From an uncultured Clostridia bacterium (GTDB taxonomy: Bacteria; Bacillota_A; Clostridia; Oscillospirales; Oscillospiraceae), in NCBI GenBank assembly GCA_947307375.1, contig CAMZIX010000012.1:1-20568 (forward strand): a stretch of DNA of 20,568 nt, read 5' to 3'. This document shows positions 1 through 7,676 of the stretch, piece after piece. Under the pieces are notes generated by a model that was given only the letters and a program-made list of their open reading frames with translations, was not told the origin of the DNA and made no database searches. Each line of letters opens with the position of its first letter. The stretch's first letter is position 1. The translations under genes were made by a program, and so were the position numbers.

Positions 1-133
1 GCTGGTGCAGCGCCACGGCAACTGGCACCTGTCCTGCTATTTCCTGATGAGCCTGAGCTGCCTGACGCTGGCGGTCGTCAACTACCGCGCCTACCTCAGC
101 GTCTGCGGCGAGAAGAAAAGAAAACAAGTCTGA
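1..133 (+). CDS. C-terminal end of a membrane protein (partial)
   Basis: An open frame enters from the left edge (codons start at base 2) and stops with TGA at 131-133. The 43 visible residues contain one hydrophobic stretch (around CYFLMSLSCLTLAVVNY) followed by a short basic cytoplasmic tail ending EKKRKQV. This is the typical end of a polytopic transporter, such as an MFS or MATE permease, but too little is visible to name a family. A terminator follows seven bases after the stop, which confirms this as the real gene end. The function is unknown. Confidence 0.6.
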   Translation, partial: LVQRHGNWHLSCYFLMSLSCLTLAVVNYRAYLSVCGEKKRKQV

Positions 134-140
134 GATCCTA

Positions 141-174
141 AAATCCCCGCGAGATGACCCGCGGGGATTTTTTT
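141..174 (+). terminator. Rho-independent terminator
   Basis: An 11-bp perfect stem (141-151 paired with 160-170) has an 8-nt loop and a run of seven T (168-174). It closes the partial membrane-protein gene at the left edge. Confidence 0.9.
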
Positions 175-197
175 GCCTGAAAACAGCGCGACGGCTC

Positions 198-225
198 TTG
201 CAATTACGGGCAGGAATGGTACAAT
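198..225 (+). promoter_or_regulatory. Sigma-A type promoter with extended -10
   Basis: TTGCAA (198-203) and TACAAT (220-225) are separated by 16 bp, with TGG just upstream of the -10 forming an extended -10 element. It lies 32 bp before the ATG of the phosphodiester glycosidase gene and after the upstream terminator, so that gene appears to have its own transcript. Confidence 0.65.
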
Positions 226-257
226 CAGAAAAGAATACGTTTTAGGATGGAACCGGA

Positions 258-2018
258 ATGAGTCCACTGATAGATACGCTCATATGGAATCCGCCCTCCG
301 GTCTGGTACTGAGTCTTTCGCTGTTCCTGCTGATCGCCGCGGCGCTGGATGCGCTGGCCGTGCTGATCCTGCTCCGCCGGAAAACCGCGGCGAAGACCGT
401 GCTCGGCGCGCTGAGCTTTGCCTCTGCGGCCGCCGCGCTCCTGCTTCTGCTGCTGACGCCCGGCTCCGGCGTCCTGGACCCGATGCCCAGCCCGGAAATC
501 AGGCCCCACGGCGATCCGCGCGATACGGCCGCGGCCTTTTTTGACGCCCTGATTTCCGGGGACGCCGGTTCGGCCGAGTCTCTGCTCGACGGAGCAGGCG
601 GCCTGCTGATCGGAGACGAGCCGGAGAGCGAGGGCGCGCGGCGCATGCGGGACGCGCTTTCCGCGAGCTATGCCTTCCGTCTGCGCGGCGGAAGCGTTGT
701 CGAGGGACTGGACGCGCGGCAGAGCGTATCGCTGCAGGCGCTCGACCTGAACACCGTGCAGACGGCGCTGAGCAGCGAAACGGAGGCCGGGCTCCGCGCC
801 CTGTGCGAAGAACGGCCGCGGCGCTTCCTGGCGGATGAAAACGGTTCTTTTCTGCCGGAGGCCGCGCAGGAGGCCTGGCTTGCCGCGCTGCAGCGCGTGC
901 TGGCGCAGCCGGAGGCGTATACCGCAGCGACAGAACTGGAGCTGCGGCTGCATTATTCATACCTCGGCTGGCATATCGAGAACGCGGAGGAGCTGCTGCG
1001 GATCGTCAACGGCGGCGCTTCGGATGCGAGCGCGGAGGCCTGGGCGGCCCGCTCTCTGGCGGAGGCAAGCGGAAATCTCGTCTATGACCGCCCGGTCTAT
1101 ACCATCGCCGAGGACGCGCCGGCCGGTCCGGCCTTCGACGCGGCAAAATACGTCTACACGGACGATCCGGCGGTGGTACAGGAGATCGTGGACTCCGCCG
1201 ACGTGCTGCTGGACGGACAGGAGCTCTGCTGGAATCCGGAGATCCAGCGCATGGTGGGCAGCCGTATCGTCTGCTACTGCGACGATACGATCCTCATGAT
1301 CTGCTGGAAGGAGGCCGTCAACGACTGCTGCCTCAGCTTCTGCGAGGTCAAGATCGCTCACGGCTCTCAGCTGCGGCGCGGCCTGGCCGGCGGCAGCTAC
1401 AGCAGGGGGCCCGGTACGCGGATCCGCGGATCGGAATTTGCCAAAAGCGTCAACGCCGTGGCCTCGATCAACGGCGACTTTTACGATTACCGCAACCTCG
1501 GCATCACAGTCTACCAGCGCGAGATCTACCGCAACAACCCGGCGCTGATCGATTCCTGCTTCTTTACCGCTTCGGGCGATATGCTCTTCTCGCATCGCGG
1601 CGAGCTGATGGGAGAGGGCGAGGCCGAGCGGTTCGTCAAGGACAACGACGTGGTCTTCGGTCTGGCCTTCGGGCCGATCCTTGTGGAGAACGGGGAAGCG
1701 ACCCATACGAGTTACTACCCGGTCGGCGAGGTGCAGTTCCACTACAGCCGCGCCGCGATCGGGCAGCTCGACAGTCTGCACTACCTGCTGATGACCTGCG
1801 GCTTCGGCGAATGGTACGACAATGTGCCGGACATCAACCAGACGGCGCAGTACATCCAGGCCAGGGGCGTGGAGAAGGCCTACGCGCTGGACGGCGGCGG
1901 AACGGCGGAGATCGTCGTCGACGGGAAACCGTACAACCATGTGGACTTCGACATCGAACGGCCGGTGAGCGACATCATCTATTTCGTCACGGCGCTTCCG
2001 CCGGACGGCGAAGAATAA
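258..2018 (+). CDS. Membrane-anchored phosphodiester glycosidase (NAGPA/DUF2233) family protein
   Basis: This 586-residue protein begins with two hydrophobic segments (about residues 14-40 and 48-68), which place the rest outside the membrane. Residues ~84-350 are not recognised. Their first part (DPRDTAAAFFDALISGD, from ~86) resembles the opening helix of NTF2-like extracytoplasmic domains, and the region may hold more than one such unit. Residues ~354-578 match the phosphodiester glycosidase domain (PF09992, the NAGPA/uncovering-enzyme superfamily) through INGDFYD (404-410), GPILVENGE (472-480), SRAAIGQL (497-504) and ALDGGGTAEIVVDGK (543-557). In bacteria this domain occurs in exopolysaccharide and cell-wall proteins; the substrate here is unknown. 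The ATG at 258 has an AGGATGGA site upstream. The gene is monocistronic, with a promoter at 198 and a terminator at 2021. Confidence 0.85.
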   Translation: MSPLIDTLIWNPPSGLVLSLSLFLLIAAALDALAVLILLRRKTAAKTVLGALSFASAAAALLLLLLTPGSGVLDPMPSPEIRPHGDPRDTAAAFFDALISGDAGSAESLLDGAGGLLIGDEPESEGARRMRDALSASYAFRLRGGSVVEGLDARQSVSLQALDLNTVQTALSSETEAGLRALCEERPRRFLADENGSFLPEAAQEAWLAALQRVLAQPEAYTAATELELRLHYSYLGWHIENAEELLRIVNGGASDASAEAWAARSLAEASGNLVYDRPVYTIAEDAPAGPAFDAAKYVYTDDPAVVQEIVDSADVLLDGQELCWNPEIQRMVGSRIVCYCDDTILMICWKEAVNDCCLSFCEVKIAHGSQLRRGLAGGSYSRGPGTRIRGSEFAKSVNAVASINGDFYDYRNLGITVYQREIYRNNPALIDSCFFTASGDMLFSHRGELMGEGEAERFVKDNDVVFGLAFGPILVENGEATHTSYYPVGEVQFHYSRAAIGQLDSLHYLLMTCGFGEWYDNVPDINQTAQYIQARGVEKAYALDGGGTAEIVVDGKPYNHVDFDIERPVSDIIYFVTALPPDGEE

Positions 2019-2020
2019 GA

Positions 2021-2056
2021 AAGAACGCGGCGACTCAAACGAGTCGCCGCGTTCTT
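2021..2056. terminator. Bidirectional hairpin terminator
   Basis: A perfect 16-bp stem (2021-2036 with 2041-2056) with an AAAC loop lies between two converging genes. The stem ends in A-rich/T-rich bases on both sides, so it can serve both the glycosidase gene (plus) and the CorC pair (minus). The external T-tracts are short. Confidence 0.85.
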
Positions 2057-2067
2057 ATTTGCTTGAA

Positions 2068-3360
2068 TCAGTTTTCCGTCTCGGCTTTGTCCGGGTCGGC
2101 TTCCTCCTCGGGACTCAGGCGCTCGACCAGGATCTTTTCGACGCGGCGGCCGTCCATCTGCAGGACGGTCACTTTCAGATCGCCGGTTTGGAACACGGCG
2201 CCGGGCTCCGGGAAGGCGCCGAACTTTTCCACAGTCCACCCGCCGACGGTCTCGCTTTCCGCCTCGAATTCATCCTCGGGGATCTCCAGCAGCTCGCGGA
2301 AGTCGTCGATCACCATGTCGCCGTCCAGCTCGTATTCGCCGCTGGGGCGCTGGACGACCTCTTCCTCGACGACGTCTGTTTCATCCCAGATGTCGCCGAC
2401 GATCTGTTCCAGCACGTCCTCCATCGTCAGCACGCCCAGCACGCCGCCGTATTCGTCGGATACGATGGCCAGGTGCTGGCGCGCCTTGCGCAGCGCGTTG
2501 AGCACCGCCGGCAGTTTCATCGTCTTGTAGACGTAGCAGGGCGGCATCAGCAGCGCGCGGATATCGGCGCGGCCGTCGTCGGTCAGCGCCTTGAGGAAGT
2601 GGTTGAGGTAGAGGACGCCGATGATGTTGTCGATGCTGTCCTCATAGACCGGCAGGCGGGAATAGGGCGCCTCCTCGATCTGCGCGAGGATCTCCTCCCA
2701 GTCGTCGTCTATGTCGATGGCCTGCACGTCCACGCGCGCGGTCATGACCTCGGAGGCGGAGATATCGGCAAAGTCGATGGCGGCCTGCACCAGCTCGGAC
2801 TGGTCCTCGTCGAGGACCTCTTCGTCCTCGGCGGTCTCGATGATGGACTGCAGCTCTTCGACGGCTTCGTCCGGATCCTCGTCCTCTTCCGGCTTCATGC
2901 CGATGGTGATCAGCTTGACCAGCAGCACGACCAGCCAGATCAGCGGGAAGAGCACGATCATCAGTCCGCGCACGAGGTAGGCGTTTCGCAGCGCGATGCG
3001 GTTGGCGTTTTTCTTGGCGGTGATCTTGGGGATCGTCTCGCCGAAGATGATGACCAGCAGCGTCAGGATCAGCGTGGCCAGCCAGGTGTAGCGGTCGGAA
3101 CGCATCAGCAGGATCGCGAGCACCGAGGCCAGCGACGAGGCGGCGATATTGACCAGGTTGTTGCCGATCAGGATCGCGCTCAGCGCGTCGTCGAAGCGCC
3201 CGGTGATCTTCAGCGCGGTACCGGCCCGTTTTGAGCCGTCGTCGCGCATGTTCTCGAGCCGCAGCTCGTTGCAGGAGGAATAGGCCATCTCACTGGCCGA
3301 GAAGAAGGCGGACAGCGCCAGACACAGGGCGATGCCGATGATGACAAGGGCGATCGTCAT
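2068..3360 (-). CDS. HlyC/CorC (CNNM-type) transporter, second gene of pair
   Basis: This 430-residue protein has the CNNM/CorC layout. A DUF21 membrane domain has about four helices (~4-22, 62-85, 92-110, 128-152) and includes the family motif FGETIPK (106-112). A CBS-domain pair follows (~204-330, with RLPVYEDSIDNIIGVL at 235-250 and DEYGGVLGVLTMEDVLEQIVG at 302-322), then the CorC_HlyC domain (~345-415). Such proteins are implicated in Mg2+/Co2+ efflux or magnesium homeostasis, with the CBS pair acting as a nucleotide/Mg sensor. The start ATG overlaps the stop of the preceding paralogue by 4 bp (ATGA), so the two are translationally coupled. The ion specificity cannot be read from sequence. 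Confidence 0.92.
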   Translation of the reverse strand: MTIALVIIGIALCLALSAFFSASEMAYSSCNELRLENMRDDGSKRAGTALKITGRFDDALSAILIGNNLVNIAASSLASVLAILLMRSDRYTWLATLILTLLVIIFGETIPKITAKKNANRIALRNAYLVRGLMIVLFPLIWLVVLLVKLITIGMKPEEDEDPDEAVEELQSIIETAEDEEVLDEDQSELVQAAIDFADISASEVMTARVDVQAIDIDDDWEEILAQIEEAPYSRLPVYEDSIDNIIGVLYLNHFLKALTDDGRADIRALLMPPCYVYKTMKLPAVLNALRKARQHLAIVSDEYGGVLGVLTMEDVLEQIVGDIWDETDVVEEEVVQRPSGEYELDGDMVIDDFRELLEIPEDEFEAESETVGGWTVEKFGAFPEPGAVFQTGDLKVTVLQMDGRRVEKILVERLSPEEEADPDKAETEN

Positions 3361-4649
3361 GCTTCCTCGCCCCCTTCCGTATGCTCGGGCAGGATCTGCA
3401 CGCGCAGCTTGAGGATGCGGTTGTGCTCCATCTCGGACACCGTGACCTGCAGATCGTGATACACGAAGGACTCGCCGACCTCGGGGATGGCGGTGAACTG
3501 TTCATAGGCCCATTCGCCCATGCGGGTGTTCACCAGCTCCTCGTCCTCCTCGGGATCCTCGAAGCCGAGCTGCTCGAACACGTCGCTGACGGACTCCTCG
3601 GCGTCGACCACGTAGCTGCCGTCGGCCTGCTCGACCACGGCCTCCTCCACTACGTCGTCCTCGTCCCAGATTTCGCCCACCAGCTCCTCCAGGATGTCCT
3701 CCACCGTGACGATGCCCAGCGTGCCGCCGTAGTTGTCGGTGATCACAGCCAGGTTCTGCTTGCGGCGGGACATGATGGGCAGCAGTTCGTCGATATTGGT
3801 GCTCTGGTGGATGAAGAGCGGCTCATCCAGCAGGGGACGGAGGTCAATGGCGCTGCCGAGATGCAGATAGGACTTGATATACTTGCGGATCTGCAGGATG
3901 CCGATGATATTGTCGATGCTGCCCTCATAGACCGGCAGACGGCTGTGGTTCTGCGCCTTGATCTGCGCGAGGATCTCCTCCGGGCTGTCGTCGATGTCGA
4001 TCGCGGCCAGGTCGACGCGCGGCGTCAGGATGCTCTCCACCGTCACGTCGCCGAACTGCAGCGCGGAGGAGATCAGGTCGCCCTGCTCTTCATCGAGCGT
4101 GCCCTCCTCGGTCATGTCCTCGATCAGGTCGTAGAGCTCATCCTCGGTCACGCTGATCTCGGGGTCGCCCCGGGTGAGGCCGGCCGCGGCATGACCGATC
4201 GCGGTCAGCGCGGCGGAGAGGGGCGTGAAGACCGCCATCAGCAGCTTCAGCGTGCCGGCATTCGAAAGCGTGAAGCGCTCGCTGTAGCTCTTGGCGATGC
4301 TCTTGGGAAGCATCTCGCCGGCGAAAAAGACCACGATCGTCGTGATCAGGGTGCTGATCGAAACGGCGCTCAGGCCCCAGCGGGCGGTGACAGCCACCGT
4401 GACGATCGCCGCGGCGGCCAGATGAACGATATTGGTGCAGATCAGCAGGGTCGTCACCGCCTGGTCGAAATGATCCAGCACATACTGTGCTTTCTCGGCC
4501 CGCGGATCGCCCCGGTCTGCTTTCGCCTTGATCCTGCTGCGGGAAACAGAGGCGATGGCTGTTTCGGTCACGGCGAAATACGCCGCCAGCAGCAAGAATA
4601 CGACTGCGATGAGCCAGGGGGTCATCGGCAATCGACTGCCGTCATCCAT
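3357..4649 (-). CDS. HlyC/CorC (CNNM-type) transporter, first gene of pair
   Basis: From the chosen ATG at 4649 this is 430 residues, the same length and layout as its downstream paralogue: DUF21 membrane domain (~10-155, with FAGEMLPKSIAK at 109-120), CBS pair (~208-335, with SRLPVYEGSIDNIIGIL at 236-252 and DNYGGTLGIVTVEDILEELVG at 305-325) and CorC_HlyC domain (~345-425). The role is probably divalent-cation (Mg2+/Co2+-type) transport or homeostasis at the plasma membrane. The frame stays open to a GTG at 4709, but that extension covers the promoter -10, so it cannot be the start. An AAGGAG site (4664-4669) lies 14 nt before the ATG, which is rather long; the next ATG at 4625 is an alternative. 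The two proteins look like a tandem duplication that has since diverged. Confidence 0.9.
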   Translation of the reverse strand: MDDGSRLPMTPWLIAVVFLLLAAYFAVTETAIASVSRSRIKAKADRGDPRAEKAQYVLDHFDQAVTTLLICTNIVHLAAAAIVTVAVTARWGLSAVSISTLITTIVVFFAGEMLPKSIAKSYSERFTLSNAGTLKLLMAVFTPLSAALTAIGHAAAGLTRGDPEISVTEDELYDLIEDMTEEGTLDEEQGDLISSALQFGDVTVESILTPRVDLAAIDIDDSPEEILAQIKAQNHSRLPVYEGSIDNIIGILQIRKYIKSYLHLGSAIDLRPLLDEPLFIHQSTNIDELLPIMSRRKQNLAVITDNYGGTLGIVTVEDILEELVGEIWDEDDVVEEAVVEQADGSYVVDAEESVSDVFEQLGFEDPEEDEELVNTRMGEWAYEQFTAIPEVGESFVYHDLQVTVSEMEHNRILKLRVQILPEHTEGGEEA

Positions 4650-4690
4650 GATCGGATAAACAACTCCTTCAGTACATAAAATTTCAAGAT

Positions 4691-4719
4691 AGTATAGCAT
4701 AACAAGCACCGCGCGTCAA
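4691..4719 (-). promoter_or_regulatory. Sigma-A promoter for the CorC pair
   Basis: On the minus strand, TTGACG (4719-4714) and TATACT (4696-4691) are 17 bp apart, close to consensus. Transcription should begin near 4684, about 35 bases before the ATG at 4649. It is back to back with the promoter at 4750-4778. Confidence 0.8.
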
Positions 4720-4749
4720 TACAAAGCTGCCGAGCCCGGAGTAAAAGCC

Positions 4750-4778
4750 TTGTAAAAGCAAAAATGAAGTGCTATAAT
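4750..4778 (+). promoter_or_regulatory. Sigma-A promoter for the metallochaperone operon
   Basis: TTGTAA (4750-4755) and a perfect TATAAT (4773-4778) are 17 bp apart, 38 bp before the TTG start at 4817. A direct repeat GTAAAAGC (4741-4748 and 4752-4759, 11-bp period) overlaps the -35 and could be a regulator site. No convincing Zur-type palindrome was found by eye. Confidence 0.75.
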
Positions 4779-4816
4779 AAACAGTTAGATAGTATTTTGC
4801 TTAGGAGGCAGAAACC

Positions 4817-6046
4817 TTGACTAGAATCGATATTTTTTCCGGCTTTCTGGGCGCCGGCAAGACGACCCTGATCCGCAAGCTGATCGCGGAGGGCTATCAG
4901 AACGAGAAGCTCGTGCTGATCGAGAACGAGTTCGGCGAGATCGCCGTGGACGGCGCCTTCCTGCAGGACGCCGGCGTGCAGATCACCGAGATGAACTCCG
5001 GCTGCATCTGCTGCACCCTGGTGGGCGATTTTACGAAGGCCCTGGCGCAGGTCATGGCCGACTACGCGCCCGACCGCATCCTGATCGAGCCCTCCGGCGT
5101 TGGCAAGCTCTCGGACGTGGCGCACGCCGTGGAGCGCGTCGAGGGCGCGGAGATCGGCACGAAGGTGACCGTCGTGGACGCCGGCAAGTGCAAGATGTAC
5201 GCCCGCAACTTCGGCGAGTTTTTCAACGACCAGGTGGCGAGCGCAGATCTGATCGTGCTCAGCCGCACCGATACCGCCAACGACGCCAAAACATTGGCCG
5301 CCGTCGAACTGCTGAAGGGGATCAACGCCGAGGCGCGTCTGATCACCACGCCCTGGGATCGGCTCAGCGGCGCGCAGATCCTCGAGGCCATGCAGGAGAA
5401 CGCCCTGCAGCGCGAGCTGCATGAGCTGGAGCACGAGCACCACCATCACCATCATCATGACGACGAGGATGAGGAGCACGAATGCTGCCATCACCATCAT
5501 CACGACGACGAGGATGAGGAGCACGAATGCTGCCATCATCACCATCATCACGACGATGAGGATGAGGAGCACGAATGCTGCCATCATCACCATCATCACG
5601 ACGATGAGGATGAGGAGCACGAATGCTGCCATCACCATCATCATGACGACGAGGATGAGGAGCATGAGCATCACCATCACCACCATGAGCATGGGGAAGG
5701 CGAATGCGATGACCCCGACTGCGCGTGCCATCACCACCATGATCACGATCATGAGCACCATCACCACGCCGACGAGATCTTCACCAGCTGGGGCATGGAG
5801 ACGCCGCGCAAGTTCAGCGAGGACGAGCTGAAGGCCGTGCTGAACGCCCTGCAGGACGAGGTGAAATACGGCATGATCCTGCGCGCCAAGGGCCTGGTCG
5901 ACTCCGGCGAGGGCGACTGGATCTACTTTGACTATGTGCCCGGCGAGGTGGATATCCGCCGCGGCGGCGCCGCCGTGGTCGGCCGCTTCTGCGTGATCGG
6001 CTCGAAGATCAACGAGCAGGCTTTGAAGGAGCTGTTTCAGGTTTGA
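4817..6046 (+). CDS. COG0523 (CobW/ZNG1-like) metallochaperone GTPase with large His/Cys/Asp repeat
   Basis: This G3E-family P-loop GTPase has 409 residues. Walker A is GFLGAGKTT (9-17), the COG0523 metal-binding CxCC motif is CICC (63-66), and the switch/Walker B region contains EPSGVGKL (91-98). The usual NKxD guanine-specificity motif reads SRTD (149-152). A CobW C-terminal domain occupies ~326-407. Between them (about 202-317) is a metal-binding insert with 53 His and 11 Cys, built around five copies of DDEDEEHE. COG0523 proteins deliver Zn2+ or another metal to client enzymes; zinc or nickel are the likeliest here, which is inference. The TTG start has AGGAGG at 4803-4808, 8 nt upstream. 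It is the first gene of a four-gene operon, and its stop overlaps the next start. Confidence 0.92.
   Translation: MTRIDIFSGFLGAGKTTLIRKLIAEGYQNEKLVLIENEFGEIAVDGAFLQDAGVQITEMNSGCICCTLVGDFTKALAQVMADYAPDRILIEPSGVGKLSDVAHAVERVEGAEIGTKVTVVDAGKCKMYARNFGEFFNDQVASADLIVLSRTDTANDAKTLAAVELLKGINAEARLITTPWDRLSGAQILEAMQENALQRELHELEHEHHHHHHHDDEDEEHECCHHHHHDDEDEEHECCHHHHHHDDEDEEHECCHHHHHHDDEDEEHECCHHHHHDDEDEEHEHHHHHHEHGEGECDDPDCACHHHHDHDHEHHHHADEIFTSWGMETPRKFSEDELKAVLNALQDEVKYGMILRAKGLVDSGEGDWIYFDYVPGEVDIRRGGAAVVGRFCVIGSKINEQALKELFQV
5438..5686 (+). repeat. In-frame tandem repeat encoding His/Asp/Glu/Cys metal-binding units
   Basis: Five coding units within the COG0523 GTPase have DDEDEEHE cores beginning at residues 215, 230, 246, 262 and 277, so the DNA period runs 45, 48, 48, 45 bp. 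The first four cores are followed by CC and a run of five or six His; the last core leads straight into six His. The DNA copies are nearly identical, which suggests recent expansion or homogenisation and a potential for copy-number change. Confidence 0.9.
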
Positions 6047-6996
6047 GTAAGCAAAAAGAGATCCCCGTCTATCTGTTTACGGGCTTTTTGGAAGCCGGCA
6101 AAACGAAATTCATCCAGGAGACCCTGGAGGACAAGCGCTTCTGCAACGGCGAGCGTACCCTGCTGCTGATCTGCGAGGAGGGCGAGGAGGAATACGCGCC
6201 CGACCAGTTCGCGGACAAGCGCGTCTATCTGCGCGTCGTGGAAAACGAGACGCAGCTGACGGGCGAGAATCTGATCAAATGGCTGGACGATGTGAACGCC
6301 GAGCGCGTGGTCGTGGAGTACAACGGCATGTGGATGCTGGATCTGCTCTACAACGCGATGCCGGAAAACTGGATCGTCTACCAGGAGTTCATGTTCGCCG
6401 ACGCGCGCAGCTTCGTCAGCTACAACAACAATATGCGCCAGCTGGTCTACGACAAGCTGAAAAGCTGCGAGCTGGTCGTCTTCAACCGCTACAGCGCCGC
6501 CATCGACAAGATGGAGCTGCACAAGATCGTGCGCGGCGCCTCCCGCCGGGCGGACATCGCCTACGAGTACGCGGGCGGCAAGGTGGAGTACGACGACATC
6601 CAGGACCCGCTGCCCTTCGACGTGAACGCGCCGATCATCGAGATCGCCGACGAGGACTACGCCCTCTGGTACCGCGATCTGTCCGAGGATTCGCCGAAGT
6701 ACGAGGGCAAGACCGTGCGCTTCAAGTGCAAGTCCGTGGTGCGCAAGCGCCTGCCGGCCGAGTGCTTCGTCGTCGGCCGCCATCTGATGACCTGCTGCGT
6801 CAACGACATCCAGTTCGCGGGCCTCGTCTGCCAGTATAAAAACGCCGCCAGCATCGAGGACGACAGCTGGATGGTGCTGACCGCGAAGATCAACTTCAAG
6901 TTCCACCGCGCCTACGGCAAAAAGGGCCCCGTGCTGAGCTTCGTCGAGGCCCGGCCCTGCGCCGCGCCCGCGCAGGAAGTGGCCACCTTCTACTGA
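6043..6996 (+). CDS. G3E-like GTPase fused to a YcgQ/DUF1980-like C-terminal domain
   Basis: This protein has 317 residues. The N-terminal ~190 resemble a COG0523/CobW GTPase: Walker A GFLEAGKTKF (14-23) and a Walker B-like region VVVEYNGMW (89-97). The CxCC metal motif is missing, and the NKxD position reads FNRY (147-150). Residues ~219-305 (YEGKTVRFKCK, then FVVGRHLMTCC at 242-252, then DDSWMVLTAKI at 273-283) match the C-terminal domain of YcgQ (TIGR03943/DUF1980), a protein that normally partners a YcgR/COG0701 permease. No such permease is in this window. The TTG start overlaps the upstream TGA (TTGA), with GAAGGAG at 6025-6031, so it is translationally coupled to the metallochaperone. 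A joint role in metal handling is inferred; the substrate is unknown. Confidence 0.8.
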   Translation: MSKQKEIPVYLFTGFLEAGKTKFIQETLEDKRFCNGERTLLLICEEGEEEYAPDQFADKRVYLRVVENETQLTGENLIKWLDDVNAERVVVEYNGMWMLDLLYNAMPENWIVYQEFMFADARSFVSYNNNMRQLVYDKLKSCELVVFNRYSAAIDKMELHKIVRGASRRADIAYEYAGGKVEYDDIQDPLPFDVNAPIIEIADEDYALWYRDLSEDSPKYEGKTVRFKCKSVVRKRLPAECFVVGRHLMTCCVNDIQFAGLVCQYKNAASIEDDSWMVLTAKINFKFHRAYGKKGPVLSFVEARPCAAPAQEVATFY

Positions 6997-7013
6997 TCCC
7001 CGGAGAGAGACCG

Positions 7014-7676
7014 ATGCGATATCAATGCCTGATCTTTGACCACGACGACACGGTCGTCAACAGCACCGCGACGATCCATTGGCCCTGCTTCGTCGAATAC
7101 CTGGGGCTGCGCCGCCCCGGCATGAGCTGCAGCCTGGAAAAGTATTTTCTCCGGAATTTCGATCCGGGCTTCCTCGTCATGTGCCGCGAGGACTACGGCA
7201 TGAGCGAGGAGGAGCTGCAGGACGAGACGAGATACTGGCAGGGCTATGTGAAAAACCATATCCCGACGGCCTATCCCGGGATCCGGGAAATCATGGAGCG
7301 GCAGAAGGCCGCGGGCGGCCTGGTCTGCGTGATCTCACATTCCTTCGACTATAACATTCGCAGGGACTACGAGGCAAACGGACTGCCGGCGCCGGACGCG
7401 GTCTATGGCTGGGAGGTGCCGCCGGAGCGGCGCAAGCCTATGCCCTGGTCGCTGCAGGAGATCATGCGAGACTTCGATCTGCGGCCGGAGGACGTGCTGA
7501 TGATCGACGATCTCAAACCGGGCTATGACATGGCCCGCGCCTGCGGGGTGGATTTCGCCGCCGTCGGCTGGTCGAACGATATCCCGGAGATCGAGCGCTT
7601 CATGCGCGCCAACTGCCGTTACTATTTTAAAACCGTGCAGGAGCTGGACGCATTTTTGAAGGAGGAAGCCGAATGA
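7014..7676 (+). CDS. HAD-superfamily hydrolase (phosphatase-like)
   Basis: The 220 residues carry all four HAD motifs: motif I DHDDT (9-13, nucleophile D9 and acid D11), motif II in VISHS (106-110), motif III K141, and motif IV IDDLKPG (164-170). A helical cap insert lies after motif I (~17-85), as in subfamily I phosphatases of the phosphoglycolate phosphatase/beta-phosphoglucomutase type. The substrate cannot be assigned. A GGAGAGAG site precedes the ATG, 17 bp after the upstream gene, and the stop overlaps the glycosyltransferase start by 4 bp (ATGA). This suggests a link to sugar-phosphate or glycan metabolism rather than to the metal genes upstream. Confidence 0.88.
   Translation: MRYQCLIFDHDDTVVNSTATIHWPCFVEYLGLRRPGMSCSLEKYFLRNFDPGFLVMCREDYGMSEEELQDETRYWQGYVKNHIPTAYPGIREIMERQKAAGGLVCVISHSFDYNIRRDYEANGLPAPDAVYGWEVPPERRKPMPWSLQEIMRDFDLRPEDVLMIDDLKPGYDMARACGVDFAAVGWSNDIPEIERFMRANCRYYFKTVQELDAFLKEEAE

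Noticed and set aside
4650..4709. 20-residue N-terminal extension of the first CorC gene
   Set aside because: The GTG at 4709 lies between the -35 and -10 of a near-consensus promoter, so it would not be on the transcript.
4710..4800. Possible Zur or other metal-regulator box
   Set aside because: No convincing palindrome was seen; only the short GTAAAAGC direct repeat stands out, and it is reported as such.
5438..5686. Regular repeats that could suggest a CRISPR array
   Set aside because: The repeats are directly tandem with no unique spacers, keep the reading frame and encode metal-binding residues.
4772..5767. Hydrophobic minus-strand frame (MVMVLMIVIMVVM-like) over the His repeat
   Set aside because: The reverse complement of His and Asp codons gives Met, Val and Leu codons, so the membrane-like look is a by-product of the repeat.
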